A stretch of DNA of 64,000 nucleotides from Shewanella schlegeliana (GCF_016765635.1 NZ_JAESVD010000001.1:496001-560000), one strand, 5' to 3'. Shown: positions 1 to 9,227, counted from the stretch's first letter. The notes: generated by a model from the letters alone, not told the origin. Numbers and translations are program-made.

Positions 1-482
1 AAATTTTCAAACTGGGCATTGAGGCGAACCTCTGAATCTTCCAGTAGCTGTATTTTATCATTGAGCGCTTGCTGCTTAGCTTCGAAGCTGGCGGTGAGGG
101 TCTGCTGCATGGCGTTGGACTTTGACAATGCCAGTTGAGTTTCCATCTGTTTACGGCGGTTATCGGCCAGTGATTGCTCAAGCTCCTGGGTGCGCTCAGC
201 TTGGGCTTGTGCCTTACCTAATTGCTCTAAACGAAACTCAAGTTTGTCTTGATACTGATCGATAACTAACTCTTTTTGATGAATAGTTTCTTTTAGCTCA
301 AGAATTTCACCGTTAAGCTCAAGCTTGGTCTGTTCCATTTCTTCGAGTAGCTGACCTCGAGCTTGCTCCCATCTACTGCGGGTTTTCTTCTGATTGAAGA
401 GTGCGCCTATTAGCATTGAAAGAAAGGCTATGGCAGCAATGATGACGATTTGTGGCGTGGTGAAGGCAAGCTCTATTGGCAT
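1..482 (-). CDS. rmuC: DNA recombination protein RmuC, N-terminal part (cut by window edge)
   Basis: About 160 codons read from an ATG at 480-482 leftwards and run off the window. The protein opens with an inner-membrane segment (roughly residues 10-27), followed by a basic stretch and a long Glu/Gln-rich coiled coil ending in a DSEVRLNAQFENL-type sequence, which is the usual lead-in to the RmuC nuclease-like domain. RmuC proteins limit DNA inversions at short repeats; the catalytic-like C-terminal half lies outside the window. The gene is divergent from msrP, with about 215 bp between them. Identification rests on the N-terminal architecture and the RmuC-like coiled coil, so the family is likely but the active half is unseen. 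Confidence 0.75.
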   Translation of the reverse strand, partial: MPIELAFTTPQIVIIAAIAFLSMLIGALFNQKKTRSRWEQARGQLLEEMEQTKLELNGEILELKETIHQKELVIDQYQDKLEFRLEQLGKAQAQAERTQELEQSLADNRRKQMETQLALSKSNAMQQTLTASFEAKQQALNDKIQLLEDSEVRLNAQFEN

Positions 483-696
483 GTGAGAAGGCTCTTAACA
501 TGATAAATGAAGCTTTAGGGTGGCATGGCAGTTTAGACACTGCAAGCTTAACGAAGCGATTCGTAAAGTAACTGCTGCAGACATAGGCAGCTGTTAAGTA
601 AATGTAACCACAAAGAGGTTGAAACCTTTTTATTGTTTTGTCGGTCTGATTAGTTAAGCAGATTGCATTAGTGTAAGAGATGGGACGGAGCAGCGG

Positions 697-1719
697 ATGA
701 ATATAAAAAAAACAGTTGTCTGGAATAACATAAAAGATAGTGATATTACCCCAGAAGCGGTCTATCAAGATCGCCGAAGGATTTTAAAACAGTTAGGCTT
801 TGTTGGCGCTGGCGCACTGCTTTCTTCCCATGCCAATGCTGGAGTGTTTGAGTTATTTTCAAGCGATAAACAAAAAGTGGCTTTTTTGACTCAGGCGTTA
901 GCCTTCGAGAAACAAACTGAGTATGACCATCTGCTCTATGGTGAGTTAACGCCTGAATCGAAAATTATCTCCCATAATAACTTTTACGAGTTCGGTACCA
1001 GTAAGACTGACCCACAAGAAAATGCTCAGGAGCTGAAAGTCGATCCGTGGAAATTGGTGATTGATGGCGAGGTTGATAAGCCGATGACACTCGATTATGA
1101 CGATCTGCTTAAGCTGTTTCCGTTAGAGGAGCGCGCCTATAACTTTCGCTGTGTAGAGGCTTGGTCAATGGTGATCCCTTGGGTGGGATTCTCGTTAGCC
1201 AGTTTATTGAAAAAGGTGGGAGTAAACAGTCGAGCTAAGTATGTGGCTTTTGAAACCTTGTACGACCCAGAGCAGATGCCTGGGCAGAAGAACCCCTATG
1301 TGGGTGGCGGTATTAATTACCCCTATGTTGAAGGCCTGACTTTAGCCGAGGCGATGAATGATCTAGCCTTTATGTCAGTTGGGCTTTATGGCAAAACACT
1401 GCCGCCGCAAAATGGCGCGCCCATTCGTTTGGTCGTCCCGTGGAAGTACGGTTTCAAGAGCATTAAGTCTGTGGTCCGTATCCGATTAACTGATAAGCAG
1501 CCACCAACCTCTTGGAATCGACTTGCGCCAAGTGAGTATGGCTTTTATGCCAATGTTAACCCAGACGTTGATCATCCTAGATGGTCTCAGGCGTCGGAAA
1601 GACGTATCGCTGAAGGAGGACTTTTCTCGGCAAAGCGTATCAAGACGCTGCCTTTTAATGGTTATAGTGAGTCTGTTGCCAGTCTCTATAGCGGCATCGA
1701 TCTTAAACGTTTCTATTAA
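697..1719 (+). CDS. msrP: Protein-methionine-sulfoxide reductase, molybdopterin subunit MsrP (YedY)
   Basis: Periplasmic Mo-cofactor enzyme that reduces methionine sulfoxide in exported proteins, taking electrons from the membrane haem protein MsrQ. The 340-residue protein has a Tat signal with an arginine cluster at 26-28 followed by a hydrophobic core and a SSHANA cleavage region near 48. The sulfite-oxidase fold follows, with the expected Mo-ligand cysteine at 152 in the NFRCVEAW motif, and the family motifs [15 protein letters not shown] and [11 protein letters not shown] further on. Start: ATG with a GGAG upstream in gacggagcagcgg. msrQ follows after 44 bp, so the two form an operon. Length and motifs match E. 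coli YedY; no oddities seen. Confidence 0.95.
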   Translation: MNIKKTVVWNNIKDSDITPEAVYQDRRRILKQLGFVGAGALLSSHANAGVFELFSSDKQKVAFLTQALAFEKQTEYDHLLYGELTPESKIISHNNFYEFGTSKTDPQENAQELKVDPWKLVIDGEVDKPMTLDYDDLLKLFPLEERAYNFRCVEAWSMVIPWVGFSLASLLKKVGVNSRAKYVAFETLYDPEQMPGQKNPYVGGGINYPYVEGLTLAEAMNDLAFMSVGLYGKTLPPQNGAPIRLVVPWKYGFKSIKSVVRIRLTDKQPPTSWNRLAPSEYGFYANVNPDVDHPRWSQASERRIAEGGLFSAKRIKTLPFNGYSESVASLYSGIDLKRFY

Positions 1720-1763
1720 AGTGATGATACGACTATCTATGGGACTATCTAAAGGGGACAATC

Positions 1764-2426
1764 ATGGGCTCGACTAGCCGTAATCTGTTTTGGCTAAAAG
1801 CCTTGTTTCACTTTATCGCACTGAGCCCAATTGTTTACTTGGCTCTAAAAGTGATGAGTAATAATGCCGGCGGGGATCCGGTGCAATATATTATCCACTT
1901 TACCGGTATTGGTGCATTAAATACCTTAGCCGCTACCTTACTCATATCACCGCTTGCCAAACGATATAAGCTTGGGATCTTGATGAAGACTCGACGCCTA
2001 GTGGGCTTGTATGTTTTCGCTTATGCCAGTTTGCATGTGTTGGCATTTTTTAGCTTAGATCTGTTGTTTGCTTGGTCACTTTTTTTTGAAGAGGTGGTTA
2101 AGCGGCCCTACATTATTGTTGGTGCAACGGCCTATATTCTATTAGCGGCATTAGCGCTCACCTCATTTTCAGCTATTAGGCGAAAAATGGGAAAGCGCTG
2201 GCAGCAGCTTCATAATGGTATTTATGTTATTGCCATATTAGTGCCTGTTCATTTTTACTGGTCGGTTAAATCTGAAGTTATTGAGCCTAGTTTGTACTTG
2301 TTATTTTTCAGTATTTTACTTGGGCTTAGAATTAACAAGATTAAAAGTGTTAAACAGACACTATTTAAGTATTTAAATGTTTCGATGTGGAATAAAAATA
2401 CTAAAAGTAAACAAGGTAAGTTATGA
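1764..2426 (+). CDS. msrQ: Haem-binding membrane subunit MsrQ (YedZ)
   Basis: Inner-membrane b-type haem protein that passes quinol-derived electrons to MsrP. The 220-residue sequence has about six hydrophobic helices. Family marks include the helix with YASLHVLAFFSLD and the later histidines in LHNGIYV and LVPVHFYWSVKSE, the expected haem-ligand positions. A good ribosome site (AAAGGGG) sits 6 bases before the ATG. It belongs to an operon with msrP. The C-terminus (after about residue 195) is a basic cytoplasmic tail. Confidence 0.93.
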   Translation: MGSTSRNLFWLKALFHFIALSPIVYLALKVMSNNAGGDPVQYIIHFTGIGALNTLAATLLISPLAKRYKLGILMKTRRLVGLYVFAYASLHVLAFFSLDLLFAWSLFFEEVVKRPYIIVGATAYILLAALALTSFSAIRRKMGKRWQQLHNGIYVIAILVPVHFYWSVKSEVIEPSLYLLFFSILLGLRINKIKSVKQTLFKYLNVSMWNKNTKSKQGKL

Positions 2427-2564
2427 ATATACGTTGAATGATTATTTAGTTAATGAAAACTTGCAGGTAGCCAAGATTTGAGTAAGTTTTCTAAACCCGT
2501 AACGACTTATTCTATAAGGATTATTTAAAAAACAAAAAGTTTAATTTGCGCTAGCACGCTGAGC

Positions 2565-2745
2565 CATAACAAGGAGGGGTGAGCTATTTCAGCCATTGCA
2601 AGCAATGGCTGCTGGTGAACTCATACGAAGAGGACCATATGGAACAGAGAGTGCGGGATTGTCGAGTACCAAAGGAGAGAGCAAGCCCATCCATAGGCTG
2701 CAAAATCGAGGCTGCGATATCACCTGTCCGTGTTAATTAACAGCT
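2565..2745 (+). other. Unassigned structured intergenic stretch (possible small RNA or tiny ORF)
   Basis: The 377-bp gap after msrQ holds a perfect 9-bp stem CAGCCATTG/CAATGGCTG with a CAAG loop at about 2591-2612. It can be extended by a GTGAG/CTCAT outer pairing. Five GGA motifs lie within about 130 bases. The same stretch is also open from a GTG at 2579 for about 53 codons, but the AGGAGGG in front of it overlaps or touches the start, which is poor spacing. No family was recognised. Confidence 0.3.
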
Positions 2746-2803
2746 ATAGTTTTATATAAATGACTAATGGCTGGGAATTATATCGGTCTGAATAGCTGAA
2801 TGA

Positions 2804-3121
2804 TTAACTGCTTTCTTGTTGTTTCATTATCTGAACAACTTCATCATAAGAAAGATTAAATTGACGAGAAAGGTTAATGATCTTTGTTTTATATGTCTGA
2901 ATATTTTCTTTTTGAGCGAGTTGTTTCTTTTCTTTCTCAACTAGCTCATTAACCGCTTCCTGTAATATTAATAATCGACGAAGACTAAAGTCTAGCGAGT
3001 CGACATATTTTAACATCTGGGCTTTATTACGAGCTTGCTCTAGGTCGCTAGAATGTTTCTTATCATAACCATATTGGTCCAGTGCAGCGATAGCACTTTC
3101 TAAGTCGATATTAGTGTTCAT
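2804..3121 (-). CDS. Small coiled-coil protein resembling an H-NS oligomerisation domain
   Basis: A 105-residue, highly charged protein with no signal peptide or membrane segment. Residues about 38-75 form a leucine-rich, E/K-rich coiled coil. The tail (NLSRQFNLSYDEVVQIMKQ) recalls the helix-linker of H-NS N-terminal domains, where a coiled coil is followed by a short helix before the DNA-binding AT-hook. Here the protein stops at that point and no DNA-binding domain follows. The H-NS comparison is by eye and weak. If right, the protein would resemble truncated H-NS antagonists. It stands alone: upstream msrPQ and downstream rraA-like read the other way. I am sure it is a gene only at a moderate level. 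Confidence 0.55.
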   Translation of the reverse strand: MNTNIDLESAIAALDQYGYDKKHSSDLEQARNKAQMLKYVDSLDFSLRRLLILQEAVNELVEKEKKQLAQKENIQTYKTKIINLSRQFNLSYDEVVQIMKQQESS

Positions 3122-3309
3122 TTTTACCTACGGTTAACGTACGGAGGAATCCGAGTACAGATACTGGTTAATATTATAGTTTGTATTTTCTTCGTGGAAA
3201 AGTCTGGATGTCATAAATTATACTTAAAAGTCTGCGTTAATACTTGGGTTTATACGCTTTACCTGTCAGTCTATGGGAAGTTTTACTTAATATGTTGCAT
3301 GGAGGCTGA

Positions 3310-3801
3310 ATGCTAGATCTATTACCCGACTTATTCGATGTCTATGGCGATGAACTTATTTTGCTTCCTCCGATGTTTACCTCCTTTGGTAAGCAGGAGT
3401 GTTTTTGGGGGGAAGTGGTCACAGTAAAGTGTTATAGAGATAATTCAAAAGTTAAACAGCTCTTAGCCCAAGATGGCAGGGGAAAAGTCTTGGTGGTTGA
3501 TGGCCAGGGGGCAATGGACTGTGCGTTAATGGGCGATATGATAGCCCAGAGTGCAGCAGATAATGGCTGGCATGGTGTAGTTATTTTTGGTTGCGTCCGT
3601 GATGTGGCGACACTAAAAACGATCAATCTTGGCGTTAAGGCTGTTGGTGCGAACCCGATAAAAACGGAGAAAAAAGGTTTGGGAGAAGTGGATCTTGCAC
3701 TTGAAATATATGGGGTTATCATATCTCCACATTCATATATTTACGCCGATGCTAACGGTGTTGCCGTGTCCAGTCGAGCATTATCCGTGCTAAATTTATA
3801 G
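3310..3801 (+). CDS. RraA-fold protein with pyruvate-aldolase motif
   Basis: The 163-residue protein is full-length for the RraA family (PMFTSFG, VDGQGAMDCAL, DNGWHGVVIFGCVRDV, GLGEVDL, YADANGVAVS). Many relatives are annotated as RNase E inhibitor RraA. However, it carries the exact D-X20-R-D spacing (Asp76, Arg97, Asp98) known to bind metal and substrate in HMG/CHA class II pyruvate aldolases. As I recall, E. coli RraA has Ala and Gln at the first and last of these positions. It is therefore better read as a possible 4-hydroxy-4-methyl-2-oxoglutarate aldolase or oxaloacetate decarboxylase. Start: ATG preceded by GGAGG at 6-base spacing. Single gene; its neighbours give no pathway. Confidence 0.85.
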   Translation: MLDLLPDLFDVYGDELILLPPMFTSFGKQECFWGEVVTVKCYRDNSKVKQLLAQDGRGKVLVVDGQGAMDCALMGDMIAQSAADNGWHGVVIFGCVRDVATLKTINLGVKAVGANPIKTEKKGLGEVDLALEIYGVIISPHSYIYADANGVAVSSRALSVLNL

Positions 3802-3866
3802 TCACTCGTCTCTATTAAGCGAGTCAGTTTGTATTAGTTTCTCAGTGATAACAGATGGGATCTATC

Positions 3867-5693
3867 ATGAAATTTTTAAAATGGTTCTTTATAACAGTCT
3901 TAGGATTAGTTCTAGCCTTGGTGCTTTATGTCACCGTTATCTTTAACCCCAATGATTTTAAACCACAAATTGTTGAACTCGTGAAGGAGCAAACCGGGCG
4001 TAATTTGACTATTGGTAGTGACCTTTCTTGGACCTTTTTCCCAACCTTAGGTATTAAGCTAGGCCAGCTCACCTTGTCGAACCCACAAGGATTCACAAAT
4101 AGTGCTATGGTTGCGGTTAATCAGGTTGTTGCTGAAGTGGCATTAATGCCACTACTAAAGAAAGAGGTTGAGATCTCCCAGTTAAATCTCGACGGCCTGA
4201 CTTTGAATCTTGAGACGCAAAAGGATGGACGTACCAGCTTCGATGGTTTGGCGGGCAGAGCAGCCTCTAAGGCGACTGCAGAGTCAACGACGAAAAGCAG
4301 CACTACAAAGCATGCAACGCTTGCCCGCCTCGATATTGGCGGTGTCGCAATTACCAACACCAAGATTATTAATATCGACCACCTAAATAAAACTGAGCAA
4401 ATATTCGATCTCAAAGAGCTGACTTTAGGTCGCTTTCAGCTGGGAGAATTTGCACCGCTAAAGTATGAGTTTTCCGCCATTTTGCCTGATATCAAGCTTG
4501 TCAGCCAAGGAGAGGGCCAGCTCAAGGTTGCTCAAGATCTACAGACGATCACCATTAACGATTTCGCCGTGAGTAATCAAGTGACTGGTGAGGGGATACC
4601 AAATGGCAGCTTAAAGGCAGACCTTAACACCTCATTAATCGTGGCGTTAGATAAGCAGACGATGAATCTAGTGCTATCAAGTTTCAGTGCCGCTAATATT
4701 GATGCTAAGGGTAAACTCGATATCGCATACGGGAGTAAAATCCCGAGTGTCGTCGCTAAGCTAGAGGTTGGTGATGTCGATCTCGATGCGTTACTGCCAA
4801 AACAAGAGGGCGAAGCGAGCAGTCAAGATAAACCCGCAGCTACAGCATCGAATGCCGTTGAGCCAGATTTGAGAGCGATGAAGTCGGTTAATCTCGATGT
4901 TGATGTGAGCGTTAAATCAGTCAAAGTTGCCAACTTAAAAACTCAAAACTGGGTGATGAAGTTACAGATGAAAAGTGGCATTGCCGATATTAAACAGTTA
5001 TCGGCTGATCTATACGGTGGCACAGTTAGCGCTACCGCAAGGCTCGATGGCCGTGAAAAGGTCGCAAAATATCAGTTTGATGAGCATTTATCTGGGGTCG
5101 ACATTCGTGCCTTGCTAATCGATATGGCCGAAGTGGACATGTTAGATGGTAAAGCAAACTTTAATGTCGCTGGTAAGGGACGCAGCTTACTGCCTGACAA
5201 CCTGAAGAAGAATTTAGTCGCAAACGGGAAGTTTGAGATCGCCGATGGTGCGATCCATGGGGTGAATATTCCGCAGATGATCCGTGAGGCCAAAGCGAAG
5301 TTGGGCGGCGATCTGTCGGCAAGTTCCAGCTCAAGCGAAAAGAAGACCGACTTTACGAGCATGACTGGTTCATTTCATGTTGCCAACGGCGTGGTTTCTA
5401 ATCCAGATCTGGATATGGCATCGCCGCTAATCCGTCTTACAGGTGCTGGAACGGCGAATATTATTAATGAGGCTTTAGATTATAAGTTAACCACTTCCGT
5501 TGTTGGCTCACTTGAAGGTCAAGGCGGTGAGACGCGCGATGCACTCTACGGAGTTGAGATCCCATTTGTCATTAGTGGCACTATGTCTGATCCCAAGTTT
5601 GCCCTAGACACAAAGGCCTTGCTCGATTCGAAGCTCAAAGATGAGACCGACAAACTTAAAGATAAGTTGTTTAAGAAATTTGGAGGCTTTTAA
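3867..5693 (+). CDS. AsmA family envelope protein
   Basis: About 608 residues. An N-terminal membrane anchor (FLKWFFITVLGLVLALVLYVTVIF) is followed by NPNDFKPQIVELVKEQTGRNLTI, the classic AsmA opening. The C-terminal AsmA region ends near LDSKLKDETDKLKDKLFKKFGGF. Family members are inner-membrane-anchored periplasmic bridge-like proteins linked to lipid transport and outer-membrane homeostasis. An in-frame ATG lies 12 bases upstream at 3855. I prefer 3867 because a GGGA ribosome site is correctly spaced only for it. A Ser/Thr/Lys-rich linker lies near residues 135-155. The next gene starts inside its stop codon, so the two are co-translated. Confidence 0.88.
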   Translation: MKFLKWFFITVLGLVLALVLYVTVIFNPNDFKPQIVELVKEQTGRNLTIGSDLSWTFFPTLGIKLGQLTLSNPQGFTNSAMVAVNQVVAEVALMPLLKKEVEISQLNLDGLTLNLETQKDGRTSFDGLAGRAASKATAESTTKSSTTKHATLARLDIGGVAITNTKIINIDHLNKTEQIFDLKELTLGRFQLGEFAPLKYEFSAILPDIKLVSQGEGQLKVAQDLQTITINDFAVSNQVTGEGIPNGSLKADLNTSLIVALDKQTMNLVLSSFSAANIDAKGKLDIAYGSKIPSVVAKLEVGDVDLDALLPKQEGEASSQDKPAATASNAVEPDLRAMKSVNLDVDVSVKSVKVANLKTQNWVMKLQMKSGIADIKQLSADLYGGTVSATARLDGREKVAKYQFDEHLSGVDIRALLIDMAEVDMLDGKANFNVAGKGRSLLPDNLKKNLVANGKFEIADGAIHGVNIPQMIREAKAKLGGDLSASSSSSEKKTDFTSMTGSFHVANGVVSNPDLDMASPLIRLTGAGTANIINEALDYKLTTSVVGSLEGQGGETRDALYGVEIPFVISGTMSDPKFALDTKALLDSKLKDETDKLKDKLFKKFGGF

Positions 5694-6286
5694 TGACGAA
5701 TAAAGCATTTTTATCTTTCATCGTGCTTGCTTTGCTGGGGTGTTCCGGCCAGCAAACAGAGGCTGCAAACGTGAAGAGTTCTGAGGCCAATGCTGCTACA
5801 GTTGCCGTTAATACACCAAGCGATCGTTCGGTTCAGCCTCAAGTGCAACCGAGCAAACTCTCTGCTGCGGCCAGCATTGTGGGGGCCAGTAATGGCGAAC
5901 AGCGACAGCATAAAGAGGGCACGCCTGTGGGTGAGGAGTTATTAGACGCTAAGCTTGTGGTGACAAGTAATGCAGATATCACGTTGGAATATAGCAATAA
6001 TCAACGTTATGGCATCCCATTAATGTTTCCATCTGGCATGACGGCAGATCTATGGTTGCTTGACCCACAAGGTAAGCGAGTATGGGCTTGGTCAAATGAG
6101 ATGATGTTTACCCAAGCGATTCGAGAAGGAGTGATGCCTGCAGGGAAAACTCAGTATGTTAAGTTTAAAATTCCTGCAGATATCGCGGCAAAAATCGGTA
6201 AAGGCTATAGTCTGAAAGCAATTTTTGCTGGACGGGCAACAGAGTCACAGCGCCCAGCGATGAATCCGGTGATCTACCATTACTAG
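5693..6286 (+). CDS. Lipoprotein with BsuPI-type domain
   Basis: A 197-residue predicted outer-membrane lipoprotein. Its type II signal ends in a LALLGC lipobox (Cys near residue 17), followed by a low-complexity Ala/Ser/Gln linker to about residue 75. The C-terminal domain contains LEYSNNQRYGIPLMFPSG, DPQGKRVWAWSNEMMFTQA and PAGKTQYVKFKIP. This matches the beta-sandwich family named after the Bacillus intracellular proteinase inhibitor (BsuPI). The function in Gram-negatives is not known to me. Its ATG overlaps the asmA stop by one base (TAATG), implying translational coupling. Confidence 0.75.
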   Translation: MTNKAFLSFIVLALLGCSGQQTEAANVKSSEANAATVAVNTPSDRSVQPQVQPSKLSAAASIVGASNGEQRQHKEGTPVGEELLDAKLVVTSNADITLEYSNNQRYGIPLMFPSGMTADLWLLDPQGKRVWAWSNEMMFTQAIREGVMPAGKTQYVKFKIPADIAAKIGKGYSLKAIFAGRATESQRPAMNPVIYHY

Positions 6287-6307
6287 TTTTTTTATCTGAT
6301 AGACACA

Positions 6308-6337
6308 AAAAAGGCGACCTTAGGTCGCCTTTTATTT
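6308..6337. terminator. Bidirectional Rho-independent terminator
   Basis: Stem AGGCGACC/GGTCGCCT with a TTA loop, A-rich on the left and T-rich on the right. It lies between the converging lipoprotein gene and mltD and can serve both. Confidence 0.85.
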
Positions 6338-6361
6338 TTCTAAACCTGACAGTTAGCCTGT

Positions 6362-7921
6362 TTAGGTTCTGACTTTTGTCATATCCACATAGAGCTTCAG
6401 CATCTGACCAGGTTGTAGGTACTTGCTCTTCTCGAGCGAGTTCCAGCGCACTAAATCGTTAACGCTAACGTTAAATTTACTGGCGATACGGGCCAATGAA
6501 TCACCACTGCGAACCTTGTAGTTAACGGTGCGCATCACTTCGCTCAAACCACTCTTGTTGGTTGCGGTACCAGACCAGATCACCAACTTCTGGCCAATCT
6601 GTAGTGGGTCTTTTGGCGCCATGCTGTTCCAGCTCGCAAGCTGCGCAGTTTTAACCTTGTGCTGCTTGGCGATTTTCCATAGCGAATCACCAGATTTAAC
6701 CTTGTAAGTAATTTTACTCGCGCCACGCGCTTTATTTTGCTGACGGGCTAAGCGCTGATCGGCTGATAGAAGATATTCATCAAGGTTCTTTGCCGCAACA
6801 GGGATCAGCAGGAACTTGCCAGCAACAATGGTGTTGCCATTAATATCGTTGACCGCTTTTAATGCCGAAACCGTTGTACGATAACGTTTTGCAATTAAGC
6901 CTAAGCTGTCTCCCGACTTGATCTTATAGCGTTCCCAGTTTAGACGATCTGTTGTATTCGTCTTATTTAATGCCAGCTTAAAAGCATCGGCTTTATCGAT
7001 AGGCAGCACAAGTTTGTGTGGGCCTTCTGGCGCCGTTGCCCAGCGGTTAAAACCAGGATTTAACTTATGTAGCTCCGACGTCGTCATCCCTGCAATATCT
7101 GCCGCGAGTGCTAAATCAATTTGGCTACTGATATCGACAACTTCGATCTGTGGCTCATTGCTGATCGGGGTCAGTTTGATGCCATACTTATCGGCATTTT
7201 TAATCACATCAGCTAGTGCCAGTAACTGAGGAACATAACGCTCAGTTTCTCTTGGCAGATTTAGACTAAAGAAATCTGTCGATATGCCTTTCTTCTTATT
7301 GCGTTTTGCAGCGTTGATCACGCGGCCTTCACCAGTATTGTAGGCTGCAATGGCATATAACCAATTTTGCCCTGTTTTACCATGAAGGTACTCAAGCATA
7401 TCTAAAGCAGCGGTTGTGGCGGCTGGTACATCTCTGCGGCCGTCATACCACCAGTTCATCTGTAGTCCGAAGTGGCGTGCCATTGGCGAAGTGAATTGCC
7501 AAAGGCCTGATGCCGCACCATGTGAGTAGGCAAAAGGGTCGAAAGCACTTTCTACGATTGGCAGTAAAGCCAGTTCGATGGGGAGATTGCGCTTTTCAAT
7601 TTCATCTACGATCAAATACATAAACGGCGTAGCGCGTTCAGATACGCGCTCTAAATGCTGAGGATGCTTGATATACCAGTCGCGATATTGGCGAACAAGC
7701 TTTTCATCAGGTACTTCCATCTGCATATTAAGACGAATACGTTGCCAAATATCGGTGATCTCAGCGACCTCAACAACTTCTGGCACGATAGGTTTTGGGG
7801 CGACTTTCTCAACTGCAACTGGCTTAGCAGGGATCCCTTCCGAAGTCTGCTGGCTGTCTAAAGTTTGACAACCTGTCAACAGGGCAATGCCCCCTGCGAC
7901 GAATAAAAATGGTACGCGCAT
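6362..7921 (-). CDS. mltD: Membrane-bound lytic murein transglycosylase D
   Basis: Cleaves peptidoglycan glycan strands to 1,6-anhydromuramyl products from the outer-membrane inner face. The 519-residue protein starts with a lipoprotein signal (LLTGC, Cys about 18). The SLT domain follows, with the catalytic Glu in LLPIVESAFDPFAYSHGAASGLWQF and the AAYNTGEGRV motif. Three LysM repeats complete the protein, each beginning YK(I/V)(K/R)SGDSL, at about residues 335-380, 400-445 and 470-515. E. coli MltD has two LysM modules, so three is a modest difference. Transcribed alone, towards the shared terminator, with gloB upstream on the same strand. Confidence 0.96.
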   Translation of the reverse strand: MRVPFLFVAGGIALLTGCQTLDSQQTSEGIPAKPVAVEKVAPKPIVPEVVEVAEITDIWQRIRLNMQMEVPDEKLVRQYRDWYIKHPQHLERVSERATPFMYLIVDEIEKRNLPIELALLPIVESAFDPFAYSHGAASGLWQFTSPMARHFGLQMNWWYDGRRDVPAATTAALDMLEYLHGKTGQNWLYAIAAYNTGEGRVINAAKRNKKKGISTDFFSLNLPRETERYVPQLLALADVIKNADKYGIKLTPISNEPQIEVVDISSQIDLALAADIAGMTTSELHKLNPGFNRWATAPEGPHKLVLPIDKADAFKLALNKTNTTDRLNWERYKIKSGDSLGLIAKRYRTTVSALKAVNDINGNTIVAGKFLLIPVAAKNLDEYLLSADQRLARQQNKARGASKITYKVKSGDSLWKIAKQHKVKTAQLASWNSMAPKDPLQIGQKLVIWSGTATNKSGLSEVMRTVNYKVRSGDSLARIASKFNVSVNDLVRWNSLEKSKYLQPGQMLKLYVDMTKVRT

Positions 7922-8011
7922 CTAAAATGTGTGTCCTCTAATTAGGCTCAAAAAAGCCAGAGTAAATCTGGCTTGGTGGCGCTGGAATAGCGGGCTATTG
8001 TAGATTATTTT

Positions 8012-8788
8012 TTAGAAATTGTCTTTCCATTGGCGCAGAAGTGCGAAGCCTTGCAATGGATTTTCGATAGGTTGTTGGAATTGAATGGATAAAGATTGCC
8101 AAATTTCTGCACTATCGCTCCTTAAAAAGGGGTTGATCGCCTTTTCTAAGCCGATAGAGGAGGGTAAGGTAGGTAGGTTTTGGGCTCGCAGTGCATTGGC
8201 TTTCTCTGTGTAATCGATAAGTGCTCGGTTGTGAGGCTCTACTCGATTGGCAAAGGTTAAATTAGCTAAGGTGTACTCGTGAGCGCAGCAGACTCTAGTG
8301 GTATCGGCTAACTGAGTTAACTCGGTTAATGAGTTGAACATCTGCTCGGCCGAGCCTTCAAATAGACGACCGCAGCCGCCGCTAAACAGGGTATCACCGC
8401 AAAACAGCACATCTTCAATAAGGTAGCAGATATGACCTAGTGTGTGGCCTGGAACTTCAATGATGCGTGCGTTAAAGTCGCTATTCTCTAATGCAATGTT
8501 ACCGCTAGTTGAAATGGGTCGGTTTATACCAGCAATATTTTCAACTTGTGGGCCATATACGGGCAGGTTGTCACCAAACTTGGCGACAAGTGATGCGATG
8601 CCCCCTGTGTGGTCATAGTGATGATGGGTAATGAGGATTCCAAGCAGTGGATGCTGGGTCTGGGTTAAATAGTCTATAACAACTTGGCCGTCACCTGGGT
8701 CGACTACATAGACACCGGGATTTTGCTGAGATTGAAACAGCCAGATATAATTATCATCAAGCGCGGGTAATGGAGTGATATGTAACAT
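8012..8788 (-). CDS. gloB: Hydroxyacylglutathione hydrolase (glyoxalase II)
   Basis: Hydrolyses S-lactoylglutathione to D-lactate and glutathione, completing methylglyoxal detoxification. The 258 residues match the family length. The metallo-beta-lactamase motif THHHYDHTGG gives zinc ligands His55, His57, Asp59 and His60. Further ligands are in VPGHTLGHICY and FCGDTLFSGGCGRLFEG, and CCAHEYTLANL is the family signature. The C-terminal substrate-binding part ends NPFLRSDSAEIWQ. It is followed on the same strand by mltD. Upstream is the MITE, so its promoter is either in the short gap or supplied by the element. Confidence 0.96.
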   Translation of the reverse strand: MLHITPLPALDDNYIWLFQSQQNPGVYVVDPGDGQVVIDYLTQTQHPLLGILITHHHYDHTGGIASLVAKFGDNLPVYGPQVENIAGINRPISTSGNIALENSDFNARIIEVPGHTLGHICYLIEDVLFCGDTLFSGGCGRLFEGSAEQMFNSLTELTQLADTTRVCCAHEYTLANLTFANRVEPHNRALIDYTEKANALRAQNLPTLPSSIGLEKAINPFLRSDSAEIWQSLSIQFQQPIENPLQGFALLRQWKDNF

Positions 8789-8812
8789 GTCAAAACTCTC
8801 TCATTTAATTAA

Positions 8813-9129
8813 TACCAATTACATTAAGTATCTGTTCATTCGGTGGTAATTCAAAGCGCTGAAGGCAAGCTGGGAACTTAAAGTTAATCGTTATTCTCGG
8901 CTCTGGCCCCTAACTCCTAAATCCATTTAGTCGTATATCAAGAGTTTCAGGGGCAGCATGCAGTGCTTTACCACTTGCTTTAAACATCAGCCATCCTGCG
9001 GGAAGTGCTCAAGCATTCCACTTCAGCTTAGCATCGACTCACAAGGGAATAACCATTCTGTCGTCCATGGGCCTTGAATTGAAAAGCTTGAGCGATTCTG
9101 AATTGATTAAATATTTAATACAATTGGTA
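8813..9129. mobile_element. MITE-like element with imperfect terminal inverted repeats
   Basis: A 317-bp non-coding block bounded by TACCAATT and AATTGGTA. The inverted repeats extend inwards imperfectly: left TACCAATTACATTAAGTAT, right complement TACCAATTGTATTAAATAT. A TAA trinucleotide flanks both sides (8810-8812 and 9130-9132), which fits a 3-bp target duplication. No ORF or transposase is inside. The size, ends and duplication fit a non-autonomous DNA transposon. It fills most of the gap between gloB and the methyltransferase gene. Confidence 0.7.
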
Positions 9130-9227
9130 TAAGTTACCGCTCCAGCGAATTTATTTGAGCGCTTAAACCAGTTTACTGAGCAAAGCTATTGCTTGTATAC
9201 CGCTTTCGTTATTAAAGTAGGGTATCA

